This document shows, in pieces, positions 1-7,461 of a stretch of 29,938 nt of DNA. Under the pieces are notes generated by a model. The model searched no databases. It saw only the letters and a list, made by a program, of their open reading frames with translations, and was not told where the DNA came from. The DNA comes from Chloroflexota bacterium. GTDB taxonomy: Bacteria; Chloroflexota; Dehalococcoidia; SM23-28-2; RBG-16-64-32. The DNA is taken from assembly GCA_005880075.1 (NCBI GenBank), contig VBJT01000137.1, positions 1 to 29,938 on the forward strand. The letters run 5' to 3'. The position numbers and the translations under genes are program-made. Each line of letters starts with the position of its first letter. Positions within the stretch are counted from its first letter, which is position 1.

Positions 1-5
1 GAGCG

Positions 6-1466
6 ATGATTGCAAACGATTGGGCTTCCGAATGGACGTCTTCACACTGGCGCGAAGAAGACCAACCGCTGAGAACACTGACGATCCCCATCAACATTCA
101 TCCCGGTTCCGCTAATTCTCTTGGTCAGCTCGCGCTTAGCCTCTACGGAGACACCAAACTGTCCGAAACGCCAGAGCTAATTGCCCTGATCTTATGCGTC
201 TCGGAAAGCTTGAACGGACATAAGGCGGCCGACCAACGAATACTCCGCTGGCCCGACTATTTCCAGCGAATCAAGGAGTTCGACAGCGAGTTCGAGGATC
301 ATCTGCTTCGGATCATCGAACAAGTTTGCGAGGATGATGACGAGGTTCTCCGGACGGCGGCGGTCGTGGTTGTAGCCGAACCGACAACGGACCGGACGTC
401 GCGAAGTCAGGTTCGCGACGTCCTTGATGCGTGCGCTAGATCCGCAGCGCTCCAGTTAGCGGGAGGAGCGCCCATTTTTCGCATCCCGCCGAGCAATGCA
501 TACGTGTTCATCAAAGAAGCGCTTAACGAGAACGAGTGGAGACAGCTACGGAGCCGGCAAAATTTCGGACGAAATGGCCTCATCCGCGCACGCTTCCCCA
601 ACGATCGGTTGGCCGGAAGGCTCGCGATCTGGTCGATCGCACGTCGCCACGATGCAATCATTTCAGCCAGGCGCGCGTACCTCAGGAATTTCGTAGAGAC
701 TTGGAAACGTCACGTGAGCGCCACTAGACGCCAACTCATAGCCCCCACTGTTCATGACCCGGACATCTGCGGCTACCAGACAGCGATTGAACGTCTCGAG
801 TATGAGCATGCATTTAGCATAGTGAGCGACTTAATCGAGGGGCCGGACGGGAGGGACTGCCCGTTGAGTAACGAGTTCGTAAGGTTAGCGATGATTCAGG
901 CTGATTTCCACAACTCGTCCCAGTTCGCTATCGAGAATGTAGAACGCCGGCCTTGGGACGACGACGCATTGGCCAATTACGTGTTGCTCAAGCTCGCGAC
1001 CCTCGGAGACAAACCTAGCGACCGATCTCCTTCGATAGATCCTATCATCGAATTCGATGCAACTCAGGCAGCGCCCCTGCGGCAATATCCTATGCTCGCA
1101 CTTGGCCTTGTGTACCACCAGGCTCTGACCGTTGTCGAACAGAATGCCGGCAACCACGCGCTCCTGAGGATGCACCGAAACCAATTGCGGGGAAAAATAA
1201 ACGGGTGCTTAAAGGCACTACGTGCAGCTGATTTCCCGCTCAGCTCGAAGGCCTTGATTACGGCGCTGGACTTCATACTCGATTTGCCAGAGGCGCCCGG
1301 GCGCACCGACACTTTTCTCGACGAGGGGCTGGGCGAATTGATTAGGGTTCAGCGTGATGGAGATCTGCGGGATGATGAAAACGGTCGTCATCGTCGTACT
1401 CAAGGCGATGACGCGCCGACTAGCCGAGCGGCGCGAGGGACCCGCCGAGGAAGTCACTTACATTGA
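6..1466 (+). CDS. Uncharacterised 486-aa protein of the accessory block
   Basis: I do not recognise this protein. It is soluble and mostly helical in appearance, with no signal peptide, membrane segment or known catalytic motif that I can see. An ATG at base 6 opens the frame, but too little upstream sequence is present to see a ribosome binding site, so the true start may lie outside the window. The last ~37 residues (from about residue 450) are very rich in Arg, Asp and Gly and have poorer third-position GC than another frame of the same DNA (see the small ORF at 1372-1536). The C-terminus may therefore be affected by a frameshift. The gene lies upstream of, and on the same strand as, a DUF932-like gene and a conjugation-type ATPase, so a role in a mobile element is plausible but unproven. 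Confidence 0.6.
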   Translation: MIANDWASEWTSSHWREEDQPLRTLTIPINIHPGSANSLGQLALSLYGDTKLSETPELIALILCVSESLNGHKAADQRILRWPDYFQRIKEFDSEFEDHLLRIIEQVCEDDDEVLRTAAVVVVAEPTTDRTSRSQVRDVLDACARSAALQLAGGAPIFRIPPSNAYVFIKEALNENEWRQLRSRQNFGRNGLIRARFPNDRLAGRLAIWSIARRHDAIISARRAYLRNFVETWKRHVSATRRQLIAPTVHDPDICGYQTAIERLEYEHAFSIVSDLIEGPDGRDCPLSNEFVRLAMIQADFHNSSQFAIENVERRPWDDDALANYVLLKLATLGDKPSDRSPSIDPIIEFDATQAAPLRQYPMLALGLVYHQALTVVEQNAGNHALLRMHRNQLRGKINGCLKALRAADFPLSSKALITALDFILDLPEAPGRTDTFLDEGLGELIRVQRDGDLRDDENGRHRRTQGDDAPTSRAARGTRRGSHLH

Positions 1467-1536
1467 TCTAATACCCTGGCCGAACATCCTTCTCCCCCCC
1501 GATTCTCTTCCCCCACGAACTCCGCTCGCGCCGTAA
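1372..1536 (+). CDS. Possible small overlapping ORF or frameshifted C-terminus
   Basis: This 54-codon frame begins at ATGATG (1372) inside the 3' end of the preceding gene and ends at TAA 1536. GGAG at 1359-1362 is well placed as a ribosome binding site. Codons in its first half mostly end in G or C, which is a better coding signature than the overlapping frame. The product would have a short hydrophobic start (MMKTVVIVVLKAM) and a proline-rich tail. It is either a small separate gene overlapping the 486-aa gene or the genuine C-terminus of that gene reached through a frameshift; the sequence alone does not decide. The 196 bp after it, up to the next gene, show nothing else I recognise. Confidence 0.3.
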   Translation: MMKTVVIVVLKAMTRRLAERREGPAEEVTYIDLIPWPNILLPPDSLPPRTPLAP

Positions 1537-1732
1537 GATTACCGCCCAACCGGACGGTTGAATCTGACACTGCCGACGATCAGCGTGTCTATTTTGAAGA
1601 AAATTCTGACTTGCTAGCTGAGTCAAGGGGAAATTAGCGTCCCGTTCGGGCGAACAGACGTTGGTCACCGGAGGCGCCGTAGCCTGAATTTATGACGCGC
1701 GGCCAACCGACACCGGAAAGGAATTAGTCCAC

Positions 1733-2848
1733 GTGGCGACCGTCGACTCGCTTGACGTCCTGGCTCCGGAGCAACGGTTCGAATGTGACAGTTTCGAAGA
1801 AGCGTTGGAGGCATGCGTGGGGACGTTCCACTATGACCGAACGGAAATCGCCATTGATCAAATTTCTTTGGATGACAGCCTTATACTCGATTTTCAGGGC
1901 GAGCCGCACCTGCTGACATCGCAGGGCTTTGCCGACATTTGCAGGCTCGTTAAGGTACCACCTAAATTCGCAAGTTCAATACCGCTCGATCTGACCGCTG
2001 AGATCCTCGATCGCTTAAAAGTCCTTCATCAGCAAGCGGCTCTCGTAATTCGCCGGGGTAACGTGATCGTTGCGGTCGTTGACCCGTTGAAGTGGACGCA
2101 AAGCCGGGCCAAACAACGGCGTCCTCGCTATGAGCCCGTTTCCGTGAGCAGGCTACTGCAAGTTGTGCAAAAAGTTTGGACTCCTCAGGCGGACTGGCTC
2201 CGCATCGCTATCAGTGACTCAGGGGTCCAGGTCGAATTAGTCGGCGAAGCGCGTCTACTCGAGCCCCGCATCGGCGACGTCAGTGGCGTCGGCATAGCGG
2301 TGACGGGCAGCGAAACGGGTGGGCCGATGCCACAAGCCCGCGGATACACACTTCGACTGGCATGCACGAACGGTGCAGCGATTCCTGAAAGTTTTGGTCT
2401 GCTGCGTTTCAGCACCGACTGGCGGGTCAAATTCGAGCTTCGGCTCCGAGGGTTTCAGGCAAAACTTCAGGAGTTCACGGTGGATCATGCGGTCCTTACC
2501 ACGACGTACGAGCAGCTGGTGAGCGAGAACCTGACTGATAATCTCTTCGAGAGCCTGCATCGTCAGGCTCGGTACATTTATCGTCACTCCCCACGGCCGG
2601 AGGAATTCGCCGATCGGGCGCTTGGCGTGGAACGAGAGCAGCGCCTGCGAATCGTTTCGCCCTTACGAAGGCGGCGCGCGGATCTTCGGGCCGGGATGGC
2701 TGCGCCTGCCCTCCAACAATCCACAAGCCTTTTGGCTTGGGATGTCTTCAATAACATCACGTCGTCGGCTCGGCGGGAGGCGAGTCTGCCTCGAAAGACT
2801 GCCCTGGAGCGCCTTGCTGGCGACCTACTGCATGTATATCGCCCGTGA
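1733..2848 (+). CDS. DUF932-like protein (phage/plasmid type)
   Basis: The GTG start at 1733 is preceded by AAGGA at 1718-1722. The 371-aa product resembles the DUF932 family, whose members are frequent on phages, plasmids and integrative elements and have no settled biochemical role. Supporting features are an N-terminal segment with LTSQGFADICRLVKVP (about residues 61-76), the middle motif LRLACTNGAAIPESFG and a C-terminal WDVFNNITSSARR followed by a LAGDLL helix. These match the family pattern of a central CTNG motif and a late W-x-x-F/Y-N-x-x-T motif. The assignment rests on motif order only. The residues around 295-325 are unusually Arg-rich. Same-strand neighbours are unknown or conjugation-like genes, consistent with a mobile-element origin. 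Confidence 0.5.
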   Translation: MATVDSLDVLAPEQRFECDSFEEALEACVGTFHYDRTEIAIDQISLDDSLILDFQGEPHLLTSQGFADICRLVKVPPKFASSIPLDLTAEILDRLKVLHQQAALVIRRGNVIVAVVDPLKWTQSRAKQRRPRYEPVSVSRLLQVVQKVWTPQADWLRIAISDSGVQVELVGEARLLEPRIGDVSGVGIAVTGSETGGPMPQARGYTLRLACTNGAAIPESFGLLRFSTDWRVKFELRLRGFQAKLQEFTVDHAVLTTTYEQLVSENLTDNLFESLHRQARYIYRHSPRPEEFADRALGVEREQRLRIVSPLRRRRADLRAGMAAPALQQSTSLLAWDVFNNITSSARREASLPRKTALERLAGDLLHVYRP

Positions 2849-2951
2849 CACGGGGAGAGGCAAGATATATTGAGAAGAACCACTCACGCCCAAGAGTACA
2901 TCAAAGGTCCTCGCAAGCGCCCTCGTGAATCGATAGGGAATAGTCAGCCGC

Positions 2952-2973
2952 CCACGCGTCTCGCAGCGCGTGG
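2952..2973 (+). terminator. Hairpin between DUF932-like gene and membrane-protein gene
   Basis: A perfect 7-bp stem (CCACGCG / CGCGTGG) closes an 8-nt loop about 100 nt after the upstream stop codon. It lacks a T-tract, so it is at best a weak or Rho-assisted terminator. The rest of the 273-bp gap shows no gene. Confidence 0.25.
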
Positions 2974-3121
2974 CCTGGCTGCCGTCTGTTCCACCTGAAG
3001 CGAAGTGCCAACTGACAGGCATTTGCATCTATTGCGGGCTGAAGTGGGCACACGGCGCGGTCAGGGGGCCACGTTACCGAGGATACGCTGAACTCGGCCC
3101 GCTCATCGGAACGCGACGAAT

Positions 3122-3532
3122 ATGAGCCGCGACAACTCTTCTGACGCCTTGGCCAACGCAATCGTCGGGCTAATTCTAACGGTGTTGGCGGCGCTATTCG
3201 TCGCCATTGTCGTTCACTATTTCAGCCGCGGCCGCGACTGGTGGCTCTACGTCACCGACGACCCTGGTCTTTATGCCCTCACAGACACCGAGCACGCGTG
3301 GTTCACCGCCTCGGCATGGGCTTTTCCATTGGAGTCAGCGTGTGTTGCGGCAGCAATTGCAGTGGTAGCAGTCGGCCTAATAGCGGGTTTCGCCATCGGG
3401 GTGGCCACCTTCGGTTGCCTCGCGGCATTGACGGTTTGGCTGTTATCCAACGAGAACGCCGATCCTCGCAGCCAGAGACAAGGCGATGAGCTCTATGACC
3501 TCGGCGGCTTCGACGACGCCGATCTGGAGTAG
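3122..3532 (+). CDS. Small membrane protein, unknown function
   Basis: The 136-aa product has a hydrophobic helix at about residues 12-33 and a longer hydrophobic stretch at about 70-110 that could hold two more membrane spans, with an acidic C-terminal tail (GGFDDADLE). I do not recognise a family. Its stop codon is followed after only 3 nt by the ATG of the ATPase N-terminal-domain ORF, so the two are probably co-translated. In conjugation modules small multi-span proteins often accompany the secretion ATPases; a similar accessory role here is an inference from position only. Confidence 0.6.
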   Translation: MSRDNSSDALANAIVGLILTVLAALFVAIVVHYFSRGRDWWLYVTDDPGLYALTDTEHAWFTASAWAFPLESACVAAAIAVVAVGLIAGFAIGVATFGCLAALTVWLLSNENADPRSQRQGDELYDLGGFDDADLE

Positions 3533-3535
3533 CCG

Positions 3536-4210
3536 ATGGACTTAACCAACGATAGCGGCGACGGCATTGCCGTCCTGTTGCGGTTCCCAACAACAACCGA
3601 AATCAGGCCCGCCGTCCAATCGTGCGCCCTCGCGCCGCTCGCGGGAGGGCCCGGCCGCGTCGCACTTGAGCTCTATGGTGATCATCGGATGGCATTTGCG
3701 CGGGCCTGGGCTTCCAGTGAGAGGCGGGCATCGCTATTATTGCGACTCCTTAAAACTGCCTGGCCGGGAATCTTAACCGAGCATGATCCGGGCACAGTTC
3801 CTCTCGCTCTGTTACAGCTGGGCTTCGAGTGCCGCCTCTTGCGTGATCAGGCTGTGCCCCTTGGCCCGCTAAACGAGGTCTCCAGCCTGACTCCGATCGA
3901 CGGACTGCTTCAGCTGCTTGCCGAGCTACACGAGGGCGATTGCATGTTTCTCCAAATCGTTCTTTCTGCGATTGAGGACCGAAAATGGCGTCGCCGTTCG
4001 TTGTCGCTGGCTAGGCGTGTTGAGGTGGAAGCGACATCACGAGCCGATAAGCAACTCGCGGCAGCAATTGAGGCAAAGGCGGAGGCTCCGCAAATGCTCG
4101 CCGCGATCAGGCTCGCGATTGGTGCCTCAAGCCGTAAGCGAGCAAATGAGCTGGCCGACTTGCGCCCGCGACGCCCGGACAACCAGATCAGTATCGAAAC
4201 GAGCTTTCGA
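3536..4210 (+). pseudogene. N-terminal domain of HerA/VirB4-like ATPase, frame broken from motor domain
   Basis: The frame starts at ATG 3536 and stays open to 4486. Only the first ~225 residues look coding; beyond about 4210 the translation becomes a Cys/Ser/Arg-rich shadow of the ATPase read in another frame. The coding part resembles the N-terminal domain that precedes the motor in HerA-like type IV secretion ATPases: a paired beta/helix segment (ALELYGD, then a LLLRLLKTAWPGI helix), then LTPIDGLLQLLAELHEGDCMF leading into LQIVLSAI, then a charged helical hairpin. The next expected segment, an ELCTIWGPG-type motif, appears at once in the +2 frame. The simplest reading is one ~700-aa gene split by a single-base indel near 4200. 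Programmed frameshifting or a sequencing error cannot be excluded. Confidence 0.6.
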
Positions 4211-5637
4211 TGCGACTGCCTGGTCGAATGCCGCTTACCCTCCAAGAGTTGTGCACGATATGGGGGCCGGGGTTTGCCAAGCGGCCTGCATCCATTCTTG
4301 CTGGCGCCGCTCCGGTTCTCCCTCTGCGCTTGCCGGTTTCGCTCGAGGGCCTTCGACTTGGCACAGCCTACTGCGCCGGCCGTCGGGCGCAGGTGCTCCT
4401 ACCACTCGACGGGCGCAGCCCTCACATGCTGGTCCTGGGCGAAACAGGTGCCGGGAAGACAACGTACTGTGAGTCCTTGGTCCTAGGTCTCGTCGCGCAT
4501 ATGCACGGCGTCGTCTACATTGATCCCAAAGGTGCTCACGCCAGGCGTCTGGCGCTCATCCTCAGATCGCGAGGGTACGAGGAGAAGCTACGCATCATTG
4601 ATCCGGCCCGTGCGGATCCACCGTTTGGTCTCGATCCTATTAAGCTGGCGCGGTCGTCCCCAAATCCGGCCCTGATGGTGGAACACTTGACCGCAATTAT
4701 CGGCCATCTGACCGGAAACACGGGACCGGGCCCCCGGCAGGAGGCGCTGACCCGATGCGCCTGCACGATCTTAGTCCAGATTCCTGGTTCCGGCCTCGCT
4801 CAACTTCCAGTCCTGCTTCTTGATGCGGACTGGCGGCGTGCCCATCTGCCATTAGCCAATGACGAGGAGGCGCGCGCGTTCTTGGAGCTCCAGCTCGATC
4901 GTCAGAGCCGCTCGGAAGCCTTTGCCGCCGCATTACCCGTGGTGAATGCCCTTTCGCCGATCCTCACCAACCCGTTCTTCCGTCGGCTGATCACCGCGGA
5001 ACCGCAGCTGGATCTTTATGGGCTTCTGGGTAAGGGCGAGCACCTCATCGTCAACGCCGGTGAGGGCTTGATCGGACCGAGCGGCTCGGGCCTTTTGACC
5101 GGCGTCATCGCTTCCCTTGTCCAACTGACCGCCGCAGGACGCCTGTCGCATTCCACTGCAGGAACTCGAGACCACTTTCTCGCGATCGACGAGGCCCACC
5201 GACTGCCTGCCCCCGTGGTTATCAAGCTGTTGGCCGAGGGTCGTGAAGCTCGTCTAAAGCTGCTGCTGGCCACACAAAGCCTTCATGGGGTGCCTTCTGA
5301 AGTACGTTCCGCACTCGATGCCAACGCGGCGGCCTGGTGTGTCTTCCGGGTTGGGCTCGAGGATGCGCGGCTCGTCGCCGACAAATTCGGACGTCCGGTG
5401 ACGGCGGAGGACCTGATGCGACAGGAGAACTACCGCGCGACGATGCGGGTCGCGCTGCCGGGCTGGATGCCGCCACCTTTCACGCTCTGGACCGATCCTC
5501 CTTTGGATCTCCCACCTGGCGACCCTGTTGAGGAGGACGCACCGCAAGCATACGACCTGACGCGAGCAACTGCGACGACGTCGGCGCCACTTGTGGTGGG
5601 CAACGGGAGAAGACGCCCCGATGTGGACGAGGATTAA
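4210..5637 (+). CDS. HerA/VirB4-TraG-like conjugation-type ATPase (motor domain)
   Basis: This is a P-loop ATPase of the DUF87/HerA-FtsK superfamily used in type IV secretion and conjugative DNA transfer. Walker A is GETGAGKTT at residues 77-85. It is followed by VVYIDPKG (101-108), typical of coupling and transfer ATPases. Walker B is FLAIDEAH (323-330) and the sensor-like motif LLLATQS is at 351-357. No membrane segment is present, so it would be cytoplasmic and recruited by partners such as the small membrane protein upstream. ATG 4210 is only the first start in this frame: the sequence before it, in another frame, encodes the matching N-terminal domain, so this is probably the downstream part of a broken ~700-aa gene. 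The next gene starts inside its last codons. The substrate is unknown. Confidence 0.8.
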   Translation: MRLPGRMPLTLQELCTIWGPGFAKRPASILAGAAPVLPLRLPVSLEGLRLGTAYCAGRRAQVLLPLDGRSPHMLVLGETGAGKTTYCESLVLGLVAHMHGVVYIDPKGAHARRLALILRSRGYEEKLRIIDPARADPPFGLDPIKLARSSPNPALMVEHLTAIIGHLTGNTGPGPRQEALTRCACTILVQIPGSGLAQLPVLLLDADWRRAHLPLANDEEARAFLELQLDRQSRSEAFAAALPVVNALSPILTNPFFRRLITAEPQLDLYGLLGKGEHLIVNAGEGLIGPSGSGLLTGVIASLVQLTAAGRLSHSTAGTRDHFLAIDEAHRLPAPVVIKLLAEGREARLKLLLATQSLHGVPSEVRSALDANAAAWCVFRVGLEDARLVADKFGRPVTAEDLMRQENYRATMRVALPGWMPPPFTLWTDPPLDLPPGDPVEEDAPQAYDLTRATATTSAPLVVGNGRRRPDVDED

Positions 5638-6580
5638 CAAGGCGTCTCAGGAGGTGGTTGCGGTAACCACGCCAGGTGATCAAGGCTTTCCGCGTTCGGA
5701 TAGCACAATTTCGGTCGCCGAAAACGCTTACGGAATAAAAGAGGAGAAGGAGGAGAAGCGAGGGCGACGGCCGCGATTCAGACGGCCCCGAAAGACAAAG
5801 CATAGGCAGCTGACCGAGCGACAGATCGAAACAGTAGTGTTCACAGCACGGATGGGCTGTGCGACTTCGGATGCGATCCAGGACGCCTTCTTCGGCCGTT
5901 GGCCGTCGGCCACCCAACGCTCGCTCGCAGGCTGTTTTGAGATGGGTTACCTGAACAAGCTCCGCGGTCGAGCGGTGAACGAGCCGGATGTCTATTACGT
6001 ATCGCCTTCAGCAAAGCGAGGCTATGCGCTCGCGGAGGAGGTGCTCGCGGCCGAAGATAAGAAGCCGGCTCTAGGACTGGCCCGCCTGGCCGCGCGCTTC
6101 CTGCGCTCCTGTAGGGAAAGCGGGCTCGTCTTCCGGGAGTGGCGTTCCGAGCGAGAACTCAGGCCGGTCCCGGAGTTGGGACAGCTCGTCCCGGACGCGT
6201 ATCTCCGCATCGCCCGCAGCGAAGGGCAGGAAGCAAAGCCGGTGTCCTTCTTTGTCGAATGGGAGGCTTCGGATAAGCCCGTTTCTTACTGGGACCAGAA
6301 ATTCAGGCGCTACGTCGCCATCTATGACTCCGAGCTTTACGACAAAGCCTTCGGCACAAGTTCACTGCGCATTCTGATCCTAGTCGCGCCAAAGAGGCAT
6401 GGGCCGGGCAGACTTAATCGCTTAGCCGCTGCCGCGGAGCGGGCGGGAGCGACGATGGCGAGGCTTGCTGACTGGCGCGAACTTCGCTCTGCGCCGGCAG
6501 CCGACGTCCTGCGGGCGCCGCTCTGGACGAAGCCGGGTCGCGATGAACGGATCAGCCTATTTCCATCGGAGGAACGATGA
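5621..6580 (+). CDS. Replication-relaxation family protein (winged-helix)
   Basis: Residues ~65-130 form a winged-helix domain with LTERQIETVVFTARMGCAT, a Q-R-S-L-x-G-C-F recognition region and a wing ending VYYVSPSAKRGYALAEE. This is the pattern of the replication-relaxation family, found on plasmids and integrative elements next to conjugation ATPases. The C-terminal half contains FFVEWEASDKPVSYWDQKFRRYV, the D/E...K arrangement common in the family's nuclease-like tail; I infer but cannot prove activity. I chose ATG 5621, which follows GGGAGA at about 5605, over an in-frame TTG at 5591. It overlaps the ATPase stop by 17 nt and its own stop overlaps the next gene by 4 nt, so these genes form one operon. 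A short highly charged linker (40-60) precedes the domain. Confidence 0.7.
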   Translation: MWTRINKASQEVVAVTTPGDQGFPRSDSTISVAENAYGIKEEKEEKRGRRPRFRRPRKTKHRQLTERQIETVVFTARMGCATSDAIQDAFFGRWPSATQRSLAGCFEMGYLNKLRGRAVNEPDVYYVSPSAKRGYALAEEVLAAEDKKPALGLARLAARFLRSCRESGLVFREWRSERELRPVPELGQLVPDAYLRIARSEGQEAKPVSFFVEWEASDKPVSYWDQKFRRYVAIYDSELYDKAFGTSSLRILILVAPKRHGPGRLNRLAAAAERAGATMARLADWRELRSAPAADVLRAPLWTKPGRDERISLFPSEER

Positions 6581-7032
6581 GCACCCAACTAACTTACGGA
6601 GGGGCGAGACCGCCTCGGCCCCCGCGGACGCGACGTTCGCGGAGGGGGAACCCGGACCGCTACCTGCCCCTGGTCATGCAGGCCCTCCTCAACCTAAACC
6701 GGCCCTGGGGTCTGATCGACAGCGAGCTTGTGAACCTGTCGAGCGTGCAGGCGGACGTCCAGGGCGGTGGGCTGCTGGCCGAGGCGCACGCGCTTCAGCG
6801 ACAGCTAATGAAGGCGCTCGAAGCGGCGATGTCGGATTTAGGCGGGAGCGACCGAGAAGCCCGCCGACTGCGCACCATCCTGGTGGGCATCGCGGCCGGC
6901 AAGAGCATTCGTCGCATCGCCGCGGAGGACTTCCCGGGCGTCTGGCGCGAGACCGTGCAGCGGCGCTGGTGGCCGCAGGCGGCGCGCCTGGTCGCTTATC
7001 ACTTGCTAGCGGGCGAGAAGGACTTACAATGA
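6577..7032 (+). CDS. Small basic protein with possible HTH, unknown
   Basis: The ATG overlaps the previous stop as ATGA and has GGAGGA at 6567-6572. The 151-aa product starts with a Pro/Arg-rich basic segment (about residues 9-25) and is otherwise helical. The C-terminal part, around GKSIRRIAAEDFPGVWRETVQRR, could be a helix-turn-helix; I cannot name a family. Translational coupling to the replication-relaxation gene suggests a partner in the same DNA-processing module. It is the last gene before tRNA-Arg. Confidence 0.6.
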   Translation: MSTQLTYGGARPPRPPRTRRSRRGNPDRYLPLVMQALLNLNRPWGLIDSELVNLSSVQADVQGGGLLAEAHALQRQLMKALEAAMSDLGGSDREARRLRTILVGIAAGKSIRRIAAEDFPGVWRETVQRRWWPQAARLVAYHLLAGEKDLQ

Positions 7033-7118
7033 AATACGGTGCGGAAAGGCGTGCGCAAAGCGTTAGGCTGCTTTCCCGGATAAGGGCCGTTTTTGGGGCG
7101 CGGCTCACGTACGATTGG

Positions 7119-7194
7119 GCCCCCGTAGCTCAACGGACAGAGCATCTGCCTTCTAAGCAGAGGGTTGCAGGTTCGAGTCCTGCCGGGGGCACCA
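7119..7194 (+). tRNA. tRNA-Arg (anticodon UCU)
   Basis: This is a complete 76-nt cloverleaf. The acceptor stem GCCCCCG (7119-7125) pairs with CGGGGGC (7184-7190), followed by discriminator A and an encoded CCA (7192-7194). The anticodon stem TCTGC/GCAGA closes the loop CTTCTAA, with anticodon TCT at 7152-7154 reading AGA codons. The T arm contains GGTTCGAGTCC. It lies 86 bp after the accessory block. No promoter is obvious. The 267 bp between it and the next gene show no other gene. Confidence 0.97.
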
Positions 7195-7461
7195 TCCTTC
7201 ATTCTCCTCCCATTTCTCGTGCCAGGCAGGAAGCGTCTGCCTCTTTTAGCGGTGGGTTCCCGGTCGAATGCGGCGGGCGGGCGCCATGCAACGAACCCCT
7301 CTTCAGTGGCGTCCTGACATTTGTGACACCTAGGGAACGGTCATGCCTGTCTGTATCACTGTCGACTTAACAATTAGCTCCGGCGCGTCGGGCTCACGCG
7401 GCTCACACCGGACGTTTCCTACATAAGAACACCGCTTCCAACGCGGAGGGAGGCAATTCTC

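Noticed and set aside
7119..7194. tRNA-Arg as a classical 3'-end integration site for the accessory block
   Set aside because: The block lies 5' of the tRNA, and I saw no repeated tRNA 3' fragment within the window; the link is kept only as an open question.
6465..7370. 301-aa open frame on the plus strand
   Set aside because: It runs through tRNA-Arg and overlaps two better-supported genes out of frame.
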